A stretch of 64,000 nucleotides of DNA from a virus. The stretch lies in the IMG/VR virus record IMGVR_UViG_3300036790_000048, positions 1 through 64,000 of that record; one strand, given 5' to 3'. The position numbers and the translations under genes are program-made. The notes beneath the pieces are model-generated. The model was given only the letters and a program-made list of their open reading frames with translations. It ran no database searches and was not told the DNA's origin. Numbering within the stretch: the first letter of the stretch is position 1; the number at the start of each line of letters is the position of its first letter. This document shows, piece after piece, positions 33,437 to 41,599 of the stretch.

Positions 33437-33606
33437 AGTTCTTCATCTCCATCCGCTAGGTACAGGTACACGCAGTCATGACTGCCCGCGTCGTCGGAGT
33501 AGTCCGACTTGACCGCGCCGGTGACGTCCACGCCGTCCTCTCCCGCCGTGACCGGCAGGTCCGCGTCCAGCTTGGACAGTTCCGCGATCAGCTCTCCGTT
33601 GGTCAT
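33433..33606 (-). CDS. Acidic hypothetical protein, 57 aa
   Basis: ATG at 33606 overlaps the upstream stop (ATGA). Acidic and small (TNGELIAELSKLDADLPV); a longer frame upstream is arginine-rich and unlikely. A DNA-mimic role is possible from charge only. Confidence 0.55.
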   Translation of the reverse strand: MTNGELIAELSKLDADLPVTAGEDGVDVTGAVKSDYSDDAGSHDCVYLYLADGDEEL

Positions 33607-34010
33607 TTGTCCCCACCTTCTGTGTCCCGCGCCGCGGACACTCCGCCGCGCTTTCCGTACGGCCGGGGTGGCACCTCGACTATGGAGCCGGGGAACATCT
33701 CGTCCGCGTGCTTGATGGTAACCCAGCCGAACGGCGCCCTGCTGGGCTCGTGCTTTTTGTCGTCCCACACGTCCAGCCCCGTGTCAGGGTTGACCTCCTG
33801 CAGGATGTAGCCGTGAGTGCCCTTGTTCCCGAACGGCGTCTTGAAGACCTTGCCGTTCTTGACCCACAGCTCGCCGTTGCGCACCACCATGTCGTCATGC
33901 TCGAAGCCCAGCTCCGTGCACACCCGCCAGCGCCGGTCCTTGAACCACTCAGCCATCCGGCGCTCCCGCGCCGCGTGCAGAGCCGCGCTGCGCGGAGTCT
34001 CGTCTGTCAT
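33603..34010 (-). CDS. Hypothetical protein, 135 aa
   Basis: Alpha/beta protein with several tryptophans (FKDRRWRVCTELGFEHDD, FGWVTIKHADEMFPGS). No domain is recognised. Overlaps neighbours at both ends. Confidence 0.62.
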   Translation of the reverse strand: MTDETPRSAALHAARERRMAEWFKDRRWRVCTELGFEHDDMVVRNGELWVKNGKVFKTPFGNKGTHGYILQEVNPDTGLDVWDDKKHEPSRAPFGWVTIKHADEMFPGSIVEVPPRPYGKRGGVSAARDTEGGDK

Positions 34011-34183
34011 AGCCCCTCATCCCCAATACCCCAGGCTGCCAGCCGGCAGACCACGCAGTCGCAGTCCGGGCCATGCATCTCAGCGCGCCTGCGGTCCCAG
34101 TACTCCAAGTAGGACTCGTCGTCGCGCTTGTCCGACGTGTCCGGCGGATGGTAGCGGCTCACCACCCGGCTCTCATCAGGCAT
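34007..34183 (-). CDS. Hypothetical protein, 58 aa
   Basis: ATG at 34183, preceded by GGGGGGACCTG; an earlier GTG/ATG would overlap the upstream gene more. CDCVVC near the C-terminus could bind metal. Confidence 0.55.
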   Translation of the reverse strand: MPDESRVVSRYHPPDTSDKRDDESYLEYWDRRRAEMHGPDCDCVVCRLAAWGIGDEGL

Positions 34184-34454
34184 CAGGTCCCCCCAGCAAA
34201 TCATCCGGCGTCTTCCACCGTTCGGCCTGCACCGCCCGCCGCCGGTCGGCCTCAGCGATGGCCCCCTCGCGGTGCTCCGCCCGGTCGTCCGCCCGCTGCT
34301 CGTCCGCCCACCGGGCGTACTCTACCCCAGGCTCCAGCGCGCGCATTGGCTCGGCCTTGAACAGATCCGCGTACTCCGGGCAGTACCGCGTGTGCTCGCG
34401 CATCAGCGCCACGCTGCCCGTCGCGCCGCATCCCGCGCACCTGCCCTGGCTCAT
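34176..34454 (-). CDS. Zinc-finger protein, 92 aa
   Basis: CAGCGATGSVALMREHTRYC supplies C, C, H and C ligands in a C2HC finger, followed by a long charged helix (EHREGAIAEADRRRAVQ). ATG at 34454 overlaps the membrane gene stop (ATGA). Confidence 0.65.
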   Translation of the reverse strand: MSQGRCAGCGATGSVALMREHTRYCPEYADLFKAEPMRALEPGVEYARWADEQRADDRAEHREGAIAEADRRRAVQAERWKTPDDLLGGPDA

Positions 34455-34567
34455 AGCAGGCAGATCGAGATCAGGAGAGTGATGCCCCAGGTATTCCACA
34501 CCGGGCCGAACCACTCCACGTGCGGGAATTTCTGGATCCACCAGACGATGAGCCATATGACGATCAT
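34451..34567 (-). CDS. Membrane microprotein, 38 aa
   Basis: Starts with IVIWLIVWWI and ends with ITLLISICLL, two short hydrophobic stretches around a polar loop, consistent with a hairpin membrane protein. ATG overlaps the upstream stop (ATGA). Confidence 0.6.
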   Translation of the reverse strand: MIVIWLIVWWIQKFPHVEWFGPVWNTWGITLLISICLL

Positions 34568-34896
34568 GAGGGCTGCATCCTGACCGGCTGCGGCCCGAAG
34601 CACGACTCCGCCGCCTCCAGCCGCTCCGCGGAGTACTTGCCCCACGCCCGGTTGCGCTTCTCCTCGACGTCCCCCGCCGCGGCGAGGTCCGTGGTCAGCC
34701 GGTCGGTGGCCTCGTGCATCTTGCGCTCGAACGCCCACTGCCGGGCGAACTTCCAGAAGTTCGTGACCCGATCCTGGGCGTACCACGCCGCCATCAAGTC
34801 GCGCTTCCACTGCGCCGACCGCTCCCCGCTCAGCTCCGGGGCCAGCTCTATCAGAGCCGTGAACGCCAGGGTCGGGTCCAGGTCCATCTCCTGCAT
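34564..34896 (-). CDS. Helical hypothetical protein, 110 aa
   Basis: All-helical and tryptophan-rich (WKRDLMAAWYAQDRVTNFWK). No domain is recognised. Confidence 0.6.
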   Translation of the reverse strand: MQEMDLDPTLAFTALIELAPELSGERSAQWKRDLMAAWYAQDRVTNFWKFARQWAFERKMHEATDRLTTDLAAAGDVEEKRNRAWGKYSAERLEAAESCFGPQPVRMQPS

Positions 34897-34909
34897 GTGC
34901 TTACCCCTC

Positions 34910-35179
34910 CTAGTCCTGCGGGAGCATCGCTGCCCGCACCGTGTCCAGCGCCAGCTGGATGGTTGGAATGATCACCGGCTGCGCAGGCGCTCCTCTGAAC
35001 CGCGCCTCCCAGTCGGGTATCCGCGCCCGCCCCGGCTCGAACACGCACACCGTGACGTCGGTGTCCTCGATGAGGACGCGGACATGCCCGCAGTCGTACA
35101 TATCCCAGCCATTCAGCGCAGTGCGTAGCTGGAACCCATTCTCCTGCAGCCAATCGCACAGGTAAATCATGTCTGTCAT
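34910..35179 (-). CDS. Hypothetical protein, 89 aa
   Basis: Alpha/beta protein (YLCDWLQENGFQLRTALNGW, RVLIEDTDVTVCVF). A 13-nt gap follows it. No family is recognised. Confidence 0.58.
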   Translation of the reverse strand: MTDMIYLCDWLQENGFQLRTALNGWDMYDCGHVRVLIEDTDVTVCVFEPGRARIPDWEARFRGAPAQPVIIPTIQLALDTVRAAMLPQD

Positions 35180-35206
35180 CCTGCCCCCTCCACCGACTAG
35201 AACGCT

Positions 35207-35818
35207 TTACAATTGTGAACTATTCCGCAGCGCCTTGCGCCCAGCCCCGGTCAGCTGGTACGCCCCGCTGCACCCGACCGGCTCGATGAGTCCCCGGTCC
35301 TCCAGTTCGTATACACCCGGCAGGACCGCCACCGCGTCCCAGATCCGAGGTCCGTTCTCGTAGCTGCGCAGCAGGCCCTCGTACACCACGTCCTCCTTGA
35401 ACTTGACCGGGTTCCCCCGCGCCTCGCGCACCTTGACGATCTTCTCGATGGCCGCCTCAGCCTCAATACCAGGCGCGTCGATCTCACGCTGCCCGTGATC
35501 CGCGGCCTCGGCCCCCGACGCGAACAGCGGGACCGGCGACTCGTAGGTGAACACCGACCCCTCCACGCTCAGCCAGTGCAGCCGCATGGCCAGAGTCTCG
35601 CGCATGTCGTGGCACCCAGCCCAGCCCGCGCATATCCTCCCGTCCGACTGGTGGCACATGAACACCTGGTGCGCGCCCGCCATCGCCTGCTGCGCGATGG
35701 TCCCGTCGTACTTGCGCAGCTTGTCGTACTCGGACTTGTCCCAGACGCCGCTGGGGCAGTCGCGCCGGTACGGGCACTGCGCGCATGGTCCGTTGGGCCG
35801 GACCGTCATGTTGGTCAC
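35207..35818 (-). CDS. DUF6283-like protein with C-terminal winged-helix region
   Basis: 203 residues. N-terminal PCAQCPYRRDCPSGVW (C12, C15, C21) plus later Cys/His residues (FMCHQSDGRICAGWAGCHD) match the cysteine-rich DUF6283 style of actinophage proteins, perhaps a metal or Fe-S site. The last ~65 residues look like a small winged helix. Function unknown. Confidence 0.6.
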   Translation of the reverse strand: MTNMTVRPNGPCAQCPYRRDCPSGVWDKSEYDKLRKYDGTIAQQAMAGAHQVFMCHQSDGRICAGWAGCHDMRETLAMRLHWLSVEGSVFTYESPVPLFASGAEAADHGQREIDAPGIEAEAAIEKIVKVREARGNPVKFKEDVVYEGLLRSYENGPRIWDAVAVLPGVYELEDRGLIEPVGCSGAYQLTGAGRKALRNSSQL

Positions 35819-36123
35819 GGATGGCCGCCCGCGCCGTCAGGGCCAGAGCGCGGCCCGTCAGCCATCCGCCCCCGCGCCAGCCGCTCCCTCAGCTGCCGGT
35901 CGTTCTCGACCTGCCAGAACCACGAGTCCCGCGCGTTGTTGGGCACCCGGTACAGCCGCTTGCCCACGTCCACCTTGAGCACCCGCCCCATGACCTCGCC
36001 CACCGGGATCTTGCCCACCGACGTGCTGATGTGCGTCTTGTTGACGTCCTCCGCCGTGATGGTGTAGAACACCCGGCCAGGGTCAGGCGCGACCTCGCTG
36101 ACCTTAAAGATTTCCCGTGTCAT
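35815..36123 (-). CDS. Hypothetical protein, 102 aa
   Basis: ATG at 36123 follows AGGTGGGGGG. Beta-rich first half (FYTITAEDVNKTHISTSVG) and basic helical end (RQLRERLARGRM). No family recognised. Confidence 0.6.
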   Translation of the reverse strand: MTREIFKVSEVAPDPGRVFYTITAEDVNKTHISTSVGKIPVGEVMGRVLKVDVGKRLYRVPNNARDSWFWQVENDRQLRERLARGRMADGPRSGPDGAGGHP

Positions 36124-36400
36124 GCCCCCCACCTTCTGAACTAGTTACAGGACAGAACGTTACCACCAACGCCTGACAGTCGTCAAATAATTCAGGCAGT
36201 CGACATGGAGGGATGACCGCGGTCCACCAGCCTGCGCACGTCACCGTGTGACGGCATCGGCGGTGGTACTGGAACCCGCGGCACGGACACGCCCACCCCT
36301 CAGTACCTAGCACTACCGGGTAGGGGTCGCCACCGCGCGACGACGCCACCGTCAGGCACAGCTCATTCCAGTCCGGCGTGACCGGCATCGTGAAGCGCAA
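36104..36400 (-). CDS. SWIM-type zinc-finger protein
   Basis: 98 residues. CPCRGFQYHRRCRH has the C-x-C-x(n)-C-x-H pattern of SWIM zinc fingers, which bind DNA or proteins and occur in MuDR and SNF2-related proteins. A TTG start at 36400 is used since GGGAGA lies 6 nt before it; an ATG at 36388 lacks a site. First gene of its direction next to the divergent spacer. Confidence 0.6.
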   Translation of the reverse strand: MRFTMPVTPDWNELCLTVASSRGGDPYPVVLGTEGWACPCRGFQYHRRCRHTVTCAGWWTAVIPPCRLPELFDDCQALVVTFCPVTSSEGGGHDTGNL

Positions 36401-36495
36401 GTCAGTTCTCCCGCTAGCCGATATAACTCATGTCAAACATAATTCTCCCCTGCCGTCTCCATGCCCCCGAAACGGCCCTCCCACAAGGAGTACCG
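36401..36495. promoter_or_regulatory. Divergent intergenic region with candidate promoter
   Basis: The only divergent spacer of the window. An AT-richer stretch (ATATAACTCATG, 36421-36432, then CATAAT at 36438-36443) stands out in this GC-rich genome and could serve as a -10 for the plus-strand lysozyme gene; no clear -35 is visible. AAGGAG at 36485-36490 is the ribosome site of the plus gene. Confidence 0.4.
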
Positions 36496-37215
36496 ATGTA
36501 CCGCGGACGACACGCGAAGCCGAAGCCGCCCAGCAAGGTCTCCAAGACCGCCGCCACCGGAGTGATCGCCACCGGAGCCGTCATCGCCGGGTCGGTGCCA
36601 GCGCTGGCCTCCACCTACACCGTGCACAGCGGCGACACCCTGTCCCAGATCGCCCAGTCGCACTGCGGCAAGGCATCCGACTGGCAGGGCATCTACGCCG
36701 CCAACCGCAAGGTGATCGGCTCCGACCCCAACCTGATCCTCACCGGCCAGCGCCTCAGCCTCAGCTGCAAAGCACCAGCCAAGGCCGCCGTGGTGATCGT
36801 CCCCGCGACCGCCAGCTCAGCCGCCGTGGTCGCCAGCAGCGACAACTACCTGACGATCGCCAAGTTCCTGGTCGCGCACGGGTACTCTCGCGCCGCCGCA
36901 GCCGGGATCGTGGCCTGCATCGCCGGGGAGTCAGCCGGGAACCCGGAGTCCGAGGGCGACGGCGGAGGCGGCCTGATCGGCTGGACCCCGCTCCCGGCCG
37001 GGTACGTGACCGGCAACCCGACCGCCGACCTGAACAAGCAGCTGAGCGAGATCCTGGTCTACAACAGCAGGTTCGGCAGCGCCGTCAGCACCCTCAACAT
37101 CATCCCGAGCGCGGTGGCCGCGGCCGACTACTACTCGCAGGAGTTTGAGCGCCCGGCCGTCACCGACTCCGACGTGCGCGCCAGCGTGGCCGACTCGATC
37201 TTCTCGCTGCTCTAG
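36496..37215 (+). CDS. Secreted LysM-lysozyme-like muralytic protein
   Basis: 239 residues, the only plus-strand gene. Signal peptide of about 39 residues (basic start, then GVIATGAVIAGSVPALA). LysM at ~41-91: TYTVHSGDTLSQIAQSHCG, then GQRLSLSCK. Residues ~117-239 resemble phage-tail-lysozyme domains: YLTIAKFLVAHGYSRAAAAG, then IAGESAGNPE with likely catalytic Glu145, then GLIGW. Expected to bind and cut peptidoglycan from outside the cytoplasm. The ATG at 36496 has AAGGAG 5 nt upstream. Its direction and independent start suggest its own promoter, as for a moron or separately timed lysin. Confidence 0.82.
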   Translation: MYRGRHAKPKPPSKVSKTAATGVIATGAVIAGSVPALASTYTVHSGDTLSQIAQSHCGKASDWQGIYAANRKVIGSDPNLILTGQRLSLSCKAPAKAAVVIVPATASSAAVVASSDNYLTIAKFLVAHGYSRAAAAGIVACIAGESAGNPESEGDGGGGLIGWTPLPAGYVTGNPTADLNKQLSEILVYNSRFGSAVSTLNIIPSAVAAADYYSQEFERPAVTDSDVRASVADSIFSLL

Positions 37216-37373
37216 ACAGCCGGGATGTCCGGCATGGTCGGGTCCTGACCGCGCCCGAGCGTCTCATCGAACGGCACCCGGTTGGCCAGCCCGACCACCG
37301 TCCTGGTCCCCGTCTCGTCGCGCCGGGACCACTCCCGCGCCAGCTGCGCCATGATGGGCGTCGCCGCGAACAC
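37212..37373 (-). CDS. Hypothetical protein, 53 aa
   Basis: GTG start with weak ribosome site; a longer frame exists upstream over the HTH gene. It ends 4 nt inside the plus-strand lysozyme gene, so the two converge. Polar sequence with AQLAREWSRRDETGTRTVVG. No family recognised. Confidence 0.45.
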   Translation of the reverse strand: MFAATPIMAQLAREWSRRDETGTRTVVGLANRVPFDETLGRGQDPTMPDIPAV

Positions 37374-37387
37374 CTCAGCCGGGTCGC

Positions 37388-37657
37388 TCAGCTCATCTCG
37401 TCCAGGCCGGGCATGTCGTGGACGGTTGGGATAACCGCCACCACCCGCGTGCGCTTGCGGCGCATTTTCTTCACGTCGCTCTCGTCTACCACCACCGGCC
37501 GATCGTTCCCGGCCGACCTCACCCGCCACGCCTTCAGCTGGCCGCTCTTGACCATCTGGTGCGCCGTCTGCCGGCTTACCTCCAGCATCTCCGCCGCCAG
37601 CGAAATTGATACCACCCCGGGAAGATCGGGCAGCGCGTCTGCTGTGTCCGTTGGCAC
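37388..37657 (-). CDS. Excisionase/MerR-like helix-turn-helix protein
   Basis: 89 residues. SLAAEMLEVSRQTAHQMVK is a winged-helix HTH of the excisionase/AlpA type, followed by the wing with LKAWRV and then DESDVKKM. Such proteins regulate recombination or early transcription. GAGG precedes the GTG. No integrase is seen in the window. Confidence 0.75.
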   Translation of the reverse strand: MPTDTADALPDLPGVVSISLAAEMLEVSRQTAHQMVKSGQLKAWRVRSAGNDRPVVVDESDVKKMRRKRTRVVAVIPTVHDMPGLDEMS

Positions 37658-37663
37658 TCAACC

Positions 37664-38212
37664 TCAGCCCCTTAGCAGTGGCTCCATAATCAATTTACAA
37701 CCGTCAAGCCACTCTACCGCGTCCCGCGCGTCTGAAACCGCCGGGAGCACACCGAAACAGGCTGCCAGCGGAGCCGCGAACCGCTCCTCGAACTGCTCCC
37801 TCTCCCACGACGGCCCGCGCATTCGCGCGCACCACGTCTTCAGCGCCTCGGCCAGGGTGTCGGTGCCGGGCGGCGGCTCGTACTGCAGCGCCGCCCACCG
37901 GTCGCGCCAGTCAGGCAGGGTGATCCCCGCCATCTTCATCATCCGCTCGGCCGCCTCAGTCCGGGTGCAGTCCCAGTACTCCGCCAGCAGGCTGACCGGC
38001 CGCCACGCCCGGCCGCAGGCGAAGCAGTAGCAGCTGTTGGTGTCCTCGTAGATCCGCAGCGCCGCCTCGGTGCCGCCGTCCGGGTGGGCGATGTGACCGA
38101 ACGGACACCACGTCTTGCGATTGCCGAACCCCTCCGGGATCTCCACCTCCGCCCACCGGCACGCCTGCTCCATGGTCACGCCGTCGTTGGCTGCCTGGAT
38201 CATGCCCGGCAT
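37664..38212 (-). CDS. Stand-alone DnaG-type primase zinc-binding domain protein
   Basis: 182 residues. TWCPFGH gives Cys36 and His40, and CYCFACGRAW gives Cys61, Cys63 and Cys66, similar to the CHC2 zinc domain of bacterial primases that recognises the initiation site. A helical region follows, but there is no TOPRIM catalytic domain. It may deliver specificity to a separate or host primase. TGATG coupling with the 76-aa gene; DnaB lies just upstream. Confidence 0.68.
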   Translation of the reverse strand: MPGMIQAANDGVTMEQACRWAEVEIPEGFGNRKTWCPFGHIAHPDGGTEAALRIYEDTNSCYCFACGRAWRPVSLLAEYWDCTRTEAAERMMKMAGITLPDWRDRWAALQYEPPPGTDTLAEALKTWCARMRGPSWEREQFEERFAAPLAACFGVLPAVSDARDAVEWLDGCKLIMEPLLRG

Positions 38213-38442
38213 CAGGCGCGCTCGGCGTCCCGCATGCGGCGCTCGTTCTCGAGGTCCTCGGCCAGGTCCTCCCGCCCGTCCTGGTACACCCGCTTGATCA
38301 GGTCCAGCACGTCCATGGCGTCCGAGTCGCTCACCACGGCCACCACCGACCGCCGGTCCCCGTCGAACTCCACGATCTCGCGCCTGCTCTCGCTCCCGCG
38401 GCGGCGGATCGGGTCAGCCGCCAGCTTCCACGTCCTGCGCAT
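38212..38442 (-). CDS. Hypothetical protein, 76 aa
   Basis: Basic first third (RRRGSESRREIVEF), then strand VVAVVSDSD and acidic helices. It lies between primase-domain and DnaB genes. No family recognised. Confidence 0.6.
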   Translation of the reverse strand: MRRTWKLAADPIRRRGSESRREIVEFDGDRRSVVAVVSDSDAMDVLDLIKRVYQDGREDLAEDLENERRMRDAERA

Positions 38443-38443
38443 G

Positions 38444-39931
38444 TCATCCCCCCATCAGCGTGCCGATGTCAGCCGCGCTGTTCATCATTACCTCCCCAGG
38501 CGCGGAGACGGACCCCCCGTCCTCGCACCGGAAGAAGCTGGTCGCGTAGTCGATCTTGAGCGGGATGACCGCGCCGCGCGGCCCGTCCCGGTTCTTCAGC
38601 AGCTCACCCTTGACCGGGCACGCCCGCGGGTTCTCGATCTTGGCCGGCTCCAGCAGCGTGAGCACCACGTCCGGCGTGTTGAACGCCTCGGCCGACCCGG
38701 CCAGGTCGATGCCCGCGTAGCTGCCCTCCTTGAGCGCCCGGTCCCGGCCAGGCCGGTTGACCTGCCACGGGCTGATACACGGCACCCCGGTGCCGCCCTC
38801 GTGCGTGGCCGCCATCGCCTTGGTGTCCTTGACGATCTGCGCCGTCTCCTCGTGCGAGGTGTCGCGCTTCCTATCAGAGTTGAGCAGGCCGAGGTAGTCG
38901 ATGATACACAGGTGCACCTCGAACAGGTGGCCGATCCGGCTCAGCCGGGACCGCACCTGCCCGATGGTCGCGCCCCACGGCACCTGCGCCACGTAGCACT
39001 TTCCGTAAGCGGGGTTATCGGTGAAGTCGCGCAGCACTTCGCTGTAGGCGGCGATCTCGGGGCCGCTCAGCGACCCCTCCCTGATCCGCTTGCTGTCGAT
39101 CCCGTCCGGCAGCTCCATATCGAACTGCGGATGGCGGCTGTGCCGGGCGATCAGCTTGTTAACGACCTGGGGCCGCAGCGTCTCGCTGGTGAAGAACACG
39201 ACGTTCTTACCCTGCGCCACGCACGCATGCCACGCGGTGGACACGCACAGGCTGGTCTTGCCCGAGCTGCTGAACCCGGCCACCAGGGCCAGCTCCCCGT
39301 TCCCCAGCCCGCCGCCGAGCAGGTCATCGATCGCCGCCACCCCGGTGCCGATTCCGGTCCGCCCGCCCTGCCGCTTGCGGCCCTCGACCGACTTCATGAA
39401 CCGCCCGATGATCTGGCTCTGCTCCTGCCGGATGTCCCCCTCGGGGGACTCGGACTGGTTCAGCTCCACGTCAATCGCCGCGAACCGCTCCAGGACGTGC
39501 AGGCGGGCCGCCTCCGGGCCTACCACGCGCTCGCCGTTCTTGTCCTCCACGCCGCGCGTCAGGATCTCGTACGCCGCGCTCAGCGCCTCGCCAGTGGCCT
39601 GCTCCGACGCCACCTCGCGCAGCCGCTCGACCGCCCACCCGAACTCGCCGTCCGTGGCCTGCGTGCCCGCCAGCTGGTCGTAGACCTCCAGGTACATCGC
39701 CACGGTGCCCGCCTGCGACCGCTGCTGCTCAAGGAACCCCTGCAGCGCCGCCCTGGTCATCACCTCGCCGGTCATGTCCAGGTAGCGCCCCAGCAGCGCG
39801 AACAGCTGAGGGTTGACCTGCCCGCCGAAGTGCACCGGCCGCAGCCGCCGCATGGCCGACTCCAGCAGGTCAGCCCTCCCCGGCAGGATCGCCGCCAGGA
39901 CCGTCGTCCCCGGCTCCTGAGGAGTCGTCAT
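38444..39931 (-). CDS. dnaB: DnaB-like replicative helicase
   Basis: 495 residues. N-terminal helical domain to ~160, linker, then a RecA-like motor: GIGTGVAAIDDLLGGGLGNG, Walker A GFSSSGKT (219-226), catalytic Glu250 in FFTSE, Walker B CIIDYLGLL with Asp345, and SPWQVNR. It should form the ring helicase that unwinds the fork 5'-3' on the lagging strand and recruits primase. ATG overlaps the small membrane gene by 62 nt. Confidence 0.92.
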   Translation of the reverse strand: MTTPQEPGTTVLAAILPGRADLLESAMRRLRPVHFGGQVNPQLFALLGRYLDMTGEVMTRAALQGFLEQQRSQAGTVAMYLEVYDQLAGTQATDGEFGWAVERLREVASEQATGEALSAAYEILTRGVEDKNGERVVGPEAARLHVLERFAAIDVELNQSESPEGDIRQEQSQIIGRFMKSVEGRKRQGGRTGIGTGVAAIDDLLGGGLGNGELALVAGFSSSGKTSLCVSTAWHACVAQGKNVVFFTSETLRPQVVNKLIARHSRHPQFDMELPDGIDSKRIREGSLSGPEIAAYSEVLRDFTDNPAYGKCYVAQVPWGATIGQVRSRLSRIGHLFEVHLCIIDYLGLLNSDRKRDTSHEETAQIVKDTKAMAATHEGGTGVPCISPWQVNRPGRDRALKEGSYAGIDLAGSAEAFNTPDVVLTLLEPAKIENPRACPVKGELLKNRDGPRGAVIPLKIDYATSFFRCEDGGSVSAPGEVMMNSAADIGTLMGG

Positions 39932-40082
39932 CGCCCTCCCCGCTCATATGTCTCTTCAGCTCGTTAGTCTGGTCGCGCAGGTCGCGCCGGAACATCCGCC
40001 CCTGCAGCGTGTTGAACCCGAAGATCGCGATAGCCGAGGTGATCAGCCCCGGCAGCACGCGGTCAAGGAAGTACGGCCACAC
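39870..40082 (-). CDS. Membrane-anchored small protein, 70 aa
   Basis: GTG start. One N-terminal membrane helix (VLPGLITSAIAIFGF) followed by a basic helix (RRDLRDQTNELKRHM) and acidic tail. Last 62 nt overlap dnaB. Topology suggests a cytoplasmic tail. Confidence 0.55.
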   Translation of the reverse strand: MWPYFLDRVLPGLITSAIAIFGFNTLQGRMFRRDLRDQTNELKRHMSGEGDDDSSGAGDDGPGGDPAGEG

Positions 40083-40673
40083 CTACGTGTCTTCCGCGGC
40101 GTCGTGCACCCGGAACACCCGCAGCTGCTCCTGCGAGTCGAAGTCGCGGAAGTCCCCAGCGATGTTGGTCAGCTTGATCCCCTCGCGGGTGGCCACGATC
40201 GGCCGCCCGCGGCTGCTGAAATCCGTGTCGTGCTCGACGAACCCCGTTGCCATGTGGATCTTGCCGAAGTCCACCACGATGTCCCCCGGCTGCACGTCCG
40301 ACGCTTTCATGTAGCCCCACGTCTTGCCGTGGTGGTCGATCGAGATCCGGTCCCGCTGGTAGGGAGCCGGGATGGCCCGCCGCATCGACGGTGCCAGGCC
40401 CATGGCCTCCGGCCCGCCGGGGATGACGCCCGCGCCGGGCAGGGTGGACCGCAGCGCGTCCGGGATCGGCTTCAGGCCCTCCATGTGGACCGGCTCCTTG
40501 GCCCGCGAGCGCCGCTCGGCCAGGATCTGCTCAGTCAGCTCGGCCTGCTTGTGCAGGCTCTTGGAGTTCTTGTCGCTGATCACCGCCTCGATGGGGACGA
40601 TGTTCTCGCCGTGCTCGTTGACGGCCGCCTCAGCGTCCTTGTTCGGCCGCGCGTCCGGGTCCCACCGGTTCAC
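40083..40673 (-). CDS. Hypothetical protein, 196 aa
   Basis: GTG at 40673 overlaps the upstream stop (GTGA). N-terminal half charged and helical, C-terminal half beta-rich (DRISIDHHGKTWGYMKASDV, then QPGDIVVDFG), which may be an OB- or SH3-like domain. No family recognised. Confidence 0.6.
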   Translation of the reverse strand: MNRWDPDARPNKDAEAAVNEHGENIVPIEAVISDKNSKSLHKQAELTEQILAERRSRAKEPVHMEGLKPIPDALRSTLPGAGVIPGGPEAMGLAPSMRRAIPAPYQRDRISIDHHGKTWGYMKASDVQPGDIVVDFGKIHMATGFVEHDTDFSSRGRPIVATREGIKLTNIAGDFRDFDSQEQLRVFRVHDAAEDT

Positions 40674-40957
40674 AGCTCTCCTCCGTCCAGCTGCTTCTGC
40701 ATCTCGCCCAGCTCGTGCCGCAGCACGGGAATCTGGTTCGACAGCTCGCACCGCTCACTCCACAGCTCACGGTAGCGCTTCTCAATCCGCGCCGCCCGAG
40801 CCTGAGCCGAGTACGCCGCAAGCCCGGCCATAAGCGTGGTTCCCACCCACACCAGGACCGCCGTCAGGTTCACCGACGCCACCCCGAACACGTACAACGA
40901 TCCGAGGAACAGCACCAGCGCCGTGTACCAGATGGCCATGCTCAGGTACTTATTCAT
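40670..40957 (-). CDS. Two-helix membrane protein with coiled-coil tail, 95 aa
   Basis: Membrane helices YTALVLFLGSLYVFGVA and LVWVGTTLMAGLAAY, then a charged coiled coil (RIEKRYRELWSERCELSNQI). The layout is that of a small phage membrane protein. ATGA overlap upstream. It is far from the holin candidate and not a clear spanin. Confidence 0.68.
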   Translation of the reverse strand: MNKYLSMAIWYTALVLFLGSLYVFGVASVNLTAVLVWVGTTLMAGLAAYSAQARAARIEKRYRELWSERCELSNQIPVLRHELGEMQKQLDGGEL

Positions 40958-41457
40958 ATGAGGTCGTGCTCCCTCTTAATGGCCGGGGTAAGCGTCACGT
41001 CCAGCGGACCCTGCGCGAAGACCGCCAGGTCCCCCGCCTTGTCCTTGTCTCGTACCGCCGGGCGCAGGTCCTTCAGCACCCCCTCACGGGACATCACCGT
41101 CAGGTGGCAGTGCTTGCACTCCCCGGTCTTCCAGGTGAACGCGAACCGGCCCGCGAGCACCGTCTCGTACTCGGCCACCATGCCGCGCGCCAGCCGCTCG
41201 TTCGCCTGCGCCTCGCTGTAGACCTGGGGGTTCCCCTTATTCCAGTCCACCCACATCTCCGGGCTGGTGTACGTCCTGTCCTCCAGCCGGACCGACCGGG
41301 TGCGCCCGTCCACCGCCGGGCACTCGTGCCGGTAGAACCGCACCTGCGGGCTGCACTGCGCCGCCGCCCGGTTCTCCACCCACAGACAGTCGAGCGCGTG
41401 CTGCGCCCGGAACTTGAACTGTGCCCCGGCCGCCCGGTCAGTCTGCGTCAGGCCCAT
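40954..41457 (-). CDS. Hypothetical protein with CxxC-H site, 167 aa
   Basis: Mixed alpha/beta protein. ECKHCHLTVMSREG and earlier cysteines (LDCLWVENRAAAQC) could bind zinc. No recognised domain. Confidence 0.6.
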   Translation of the reverse strand: MGLTQTDRAAGAQFKFRAQHALDCLWVENRAAAQCSPQVRFYRHECPAVDGRTRSVRLEDRTYTSPEMWVDWNKGNPQVYSEAQANERLARGMVAEYETVLAGRFAFTWKTGECKHCHLTVMSREGVLKDLRPAVRDKDKAGDLAVFAQGPLDVTLTPAIKREHDLI

Positions 41458-41599
41458 GTGGCATCATCCATCCCGTCTCAGTCATGCCCGTGATCGTGCA
41501 CGTGCCGCAGATGAAGCTGACCGAGTACGTCTCGGCCCCGCACCCCAGGCAGTAGACCTTCTGCGGCACCGGCAGCCGCTCGCGCTCAGGGTAATTCAT
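41438..41599 (-). CDS. Zinc-ribbon protein, 53 aa
   Basis: CLGC (C17, C20) and CGTC (C31, C34) make a complete four-cysteine ribbon. ATG overlaps the sigma factor gene by 14 nt, and its end overlaps the following gene by 20 nt. No other domain. Confidence 0.68.
   Translation of the reverse strand: MNYPERERLPVPQKVYCLGCGAETYSVSFICGTCTITGMTETGWMMPHGPDAD

Noticed and set aside
37388-37657. Evidence of a lysogeny/integration module
   Set aside because: An excisionase-like HTH alone is not enough; no integrase or attachment site was found.
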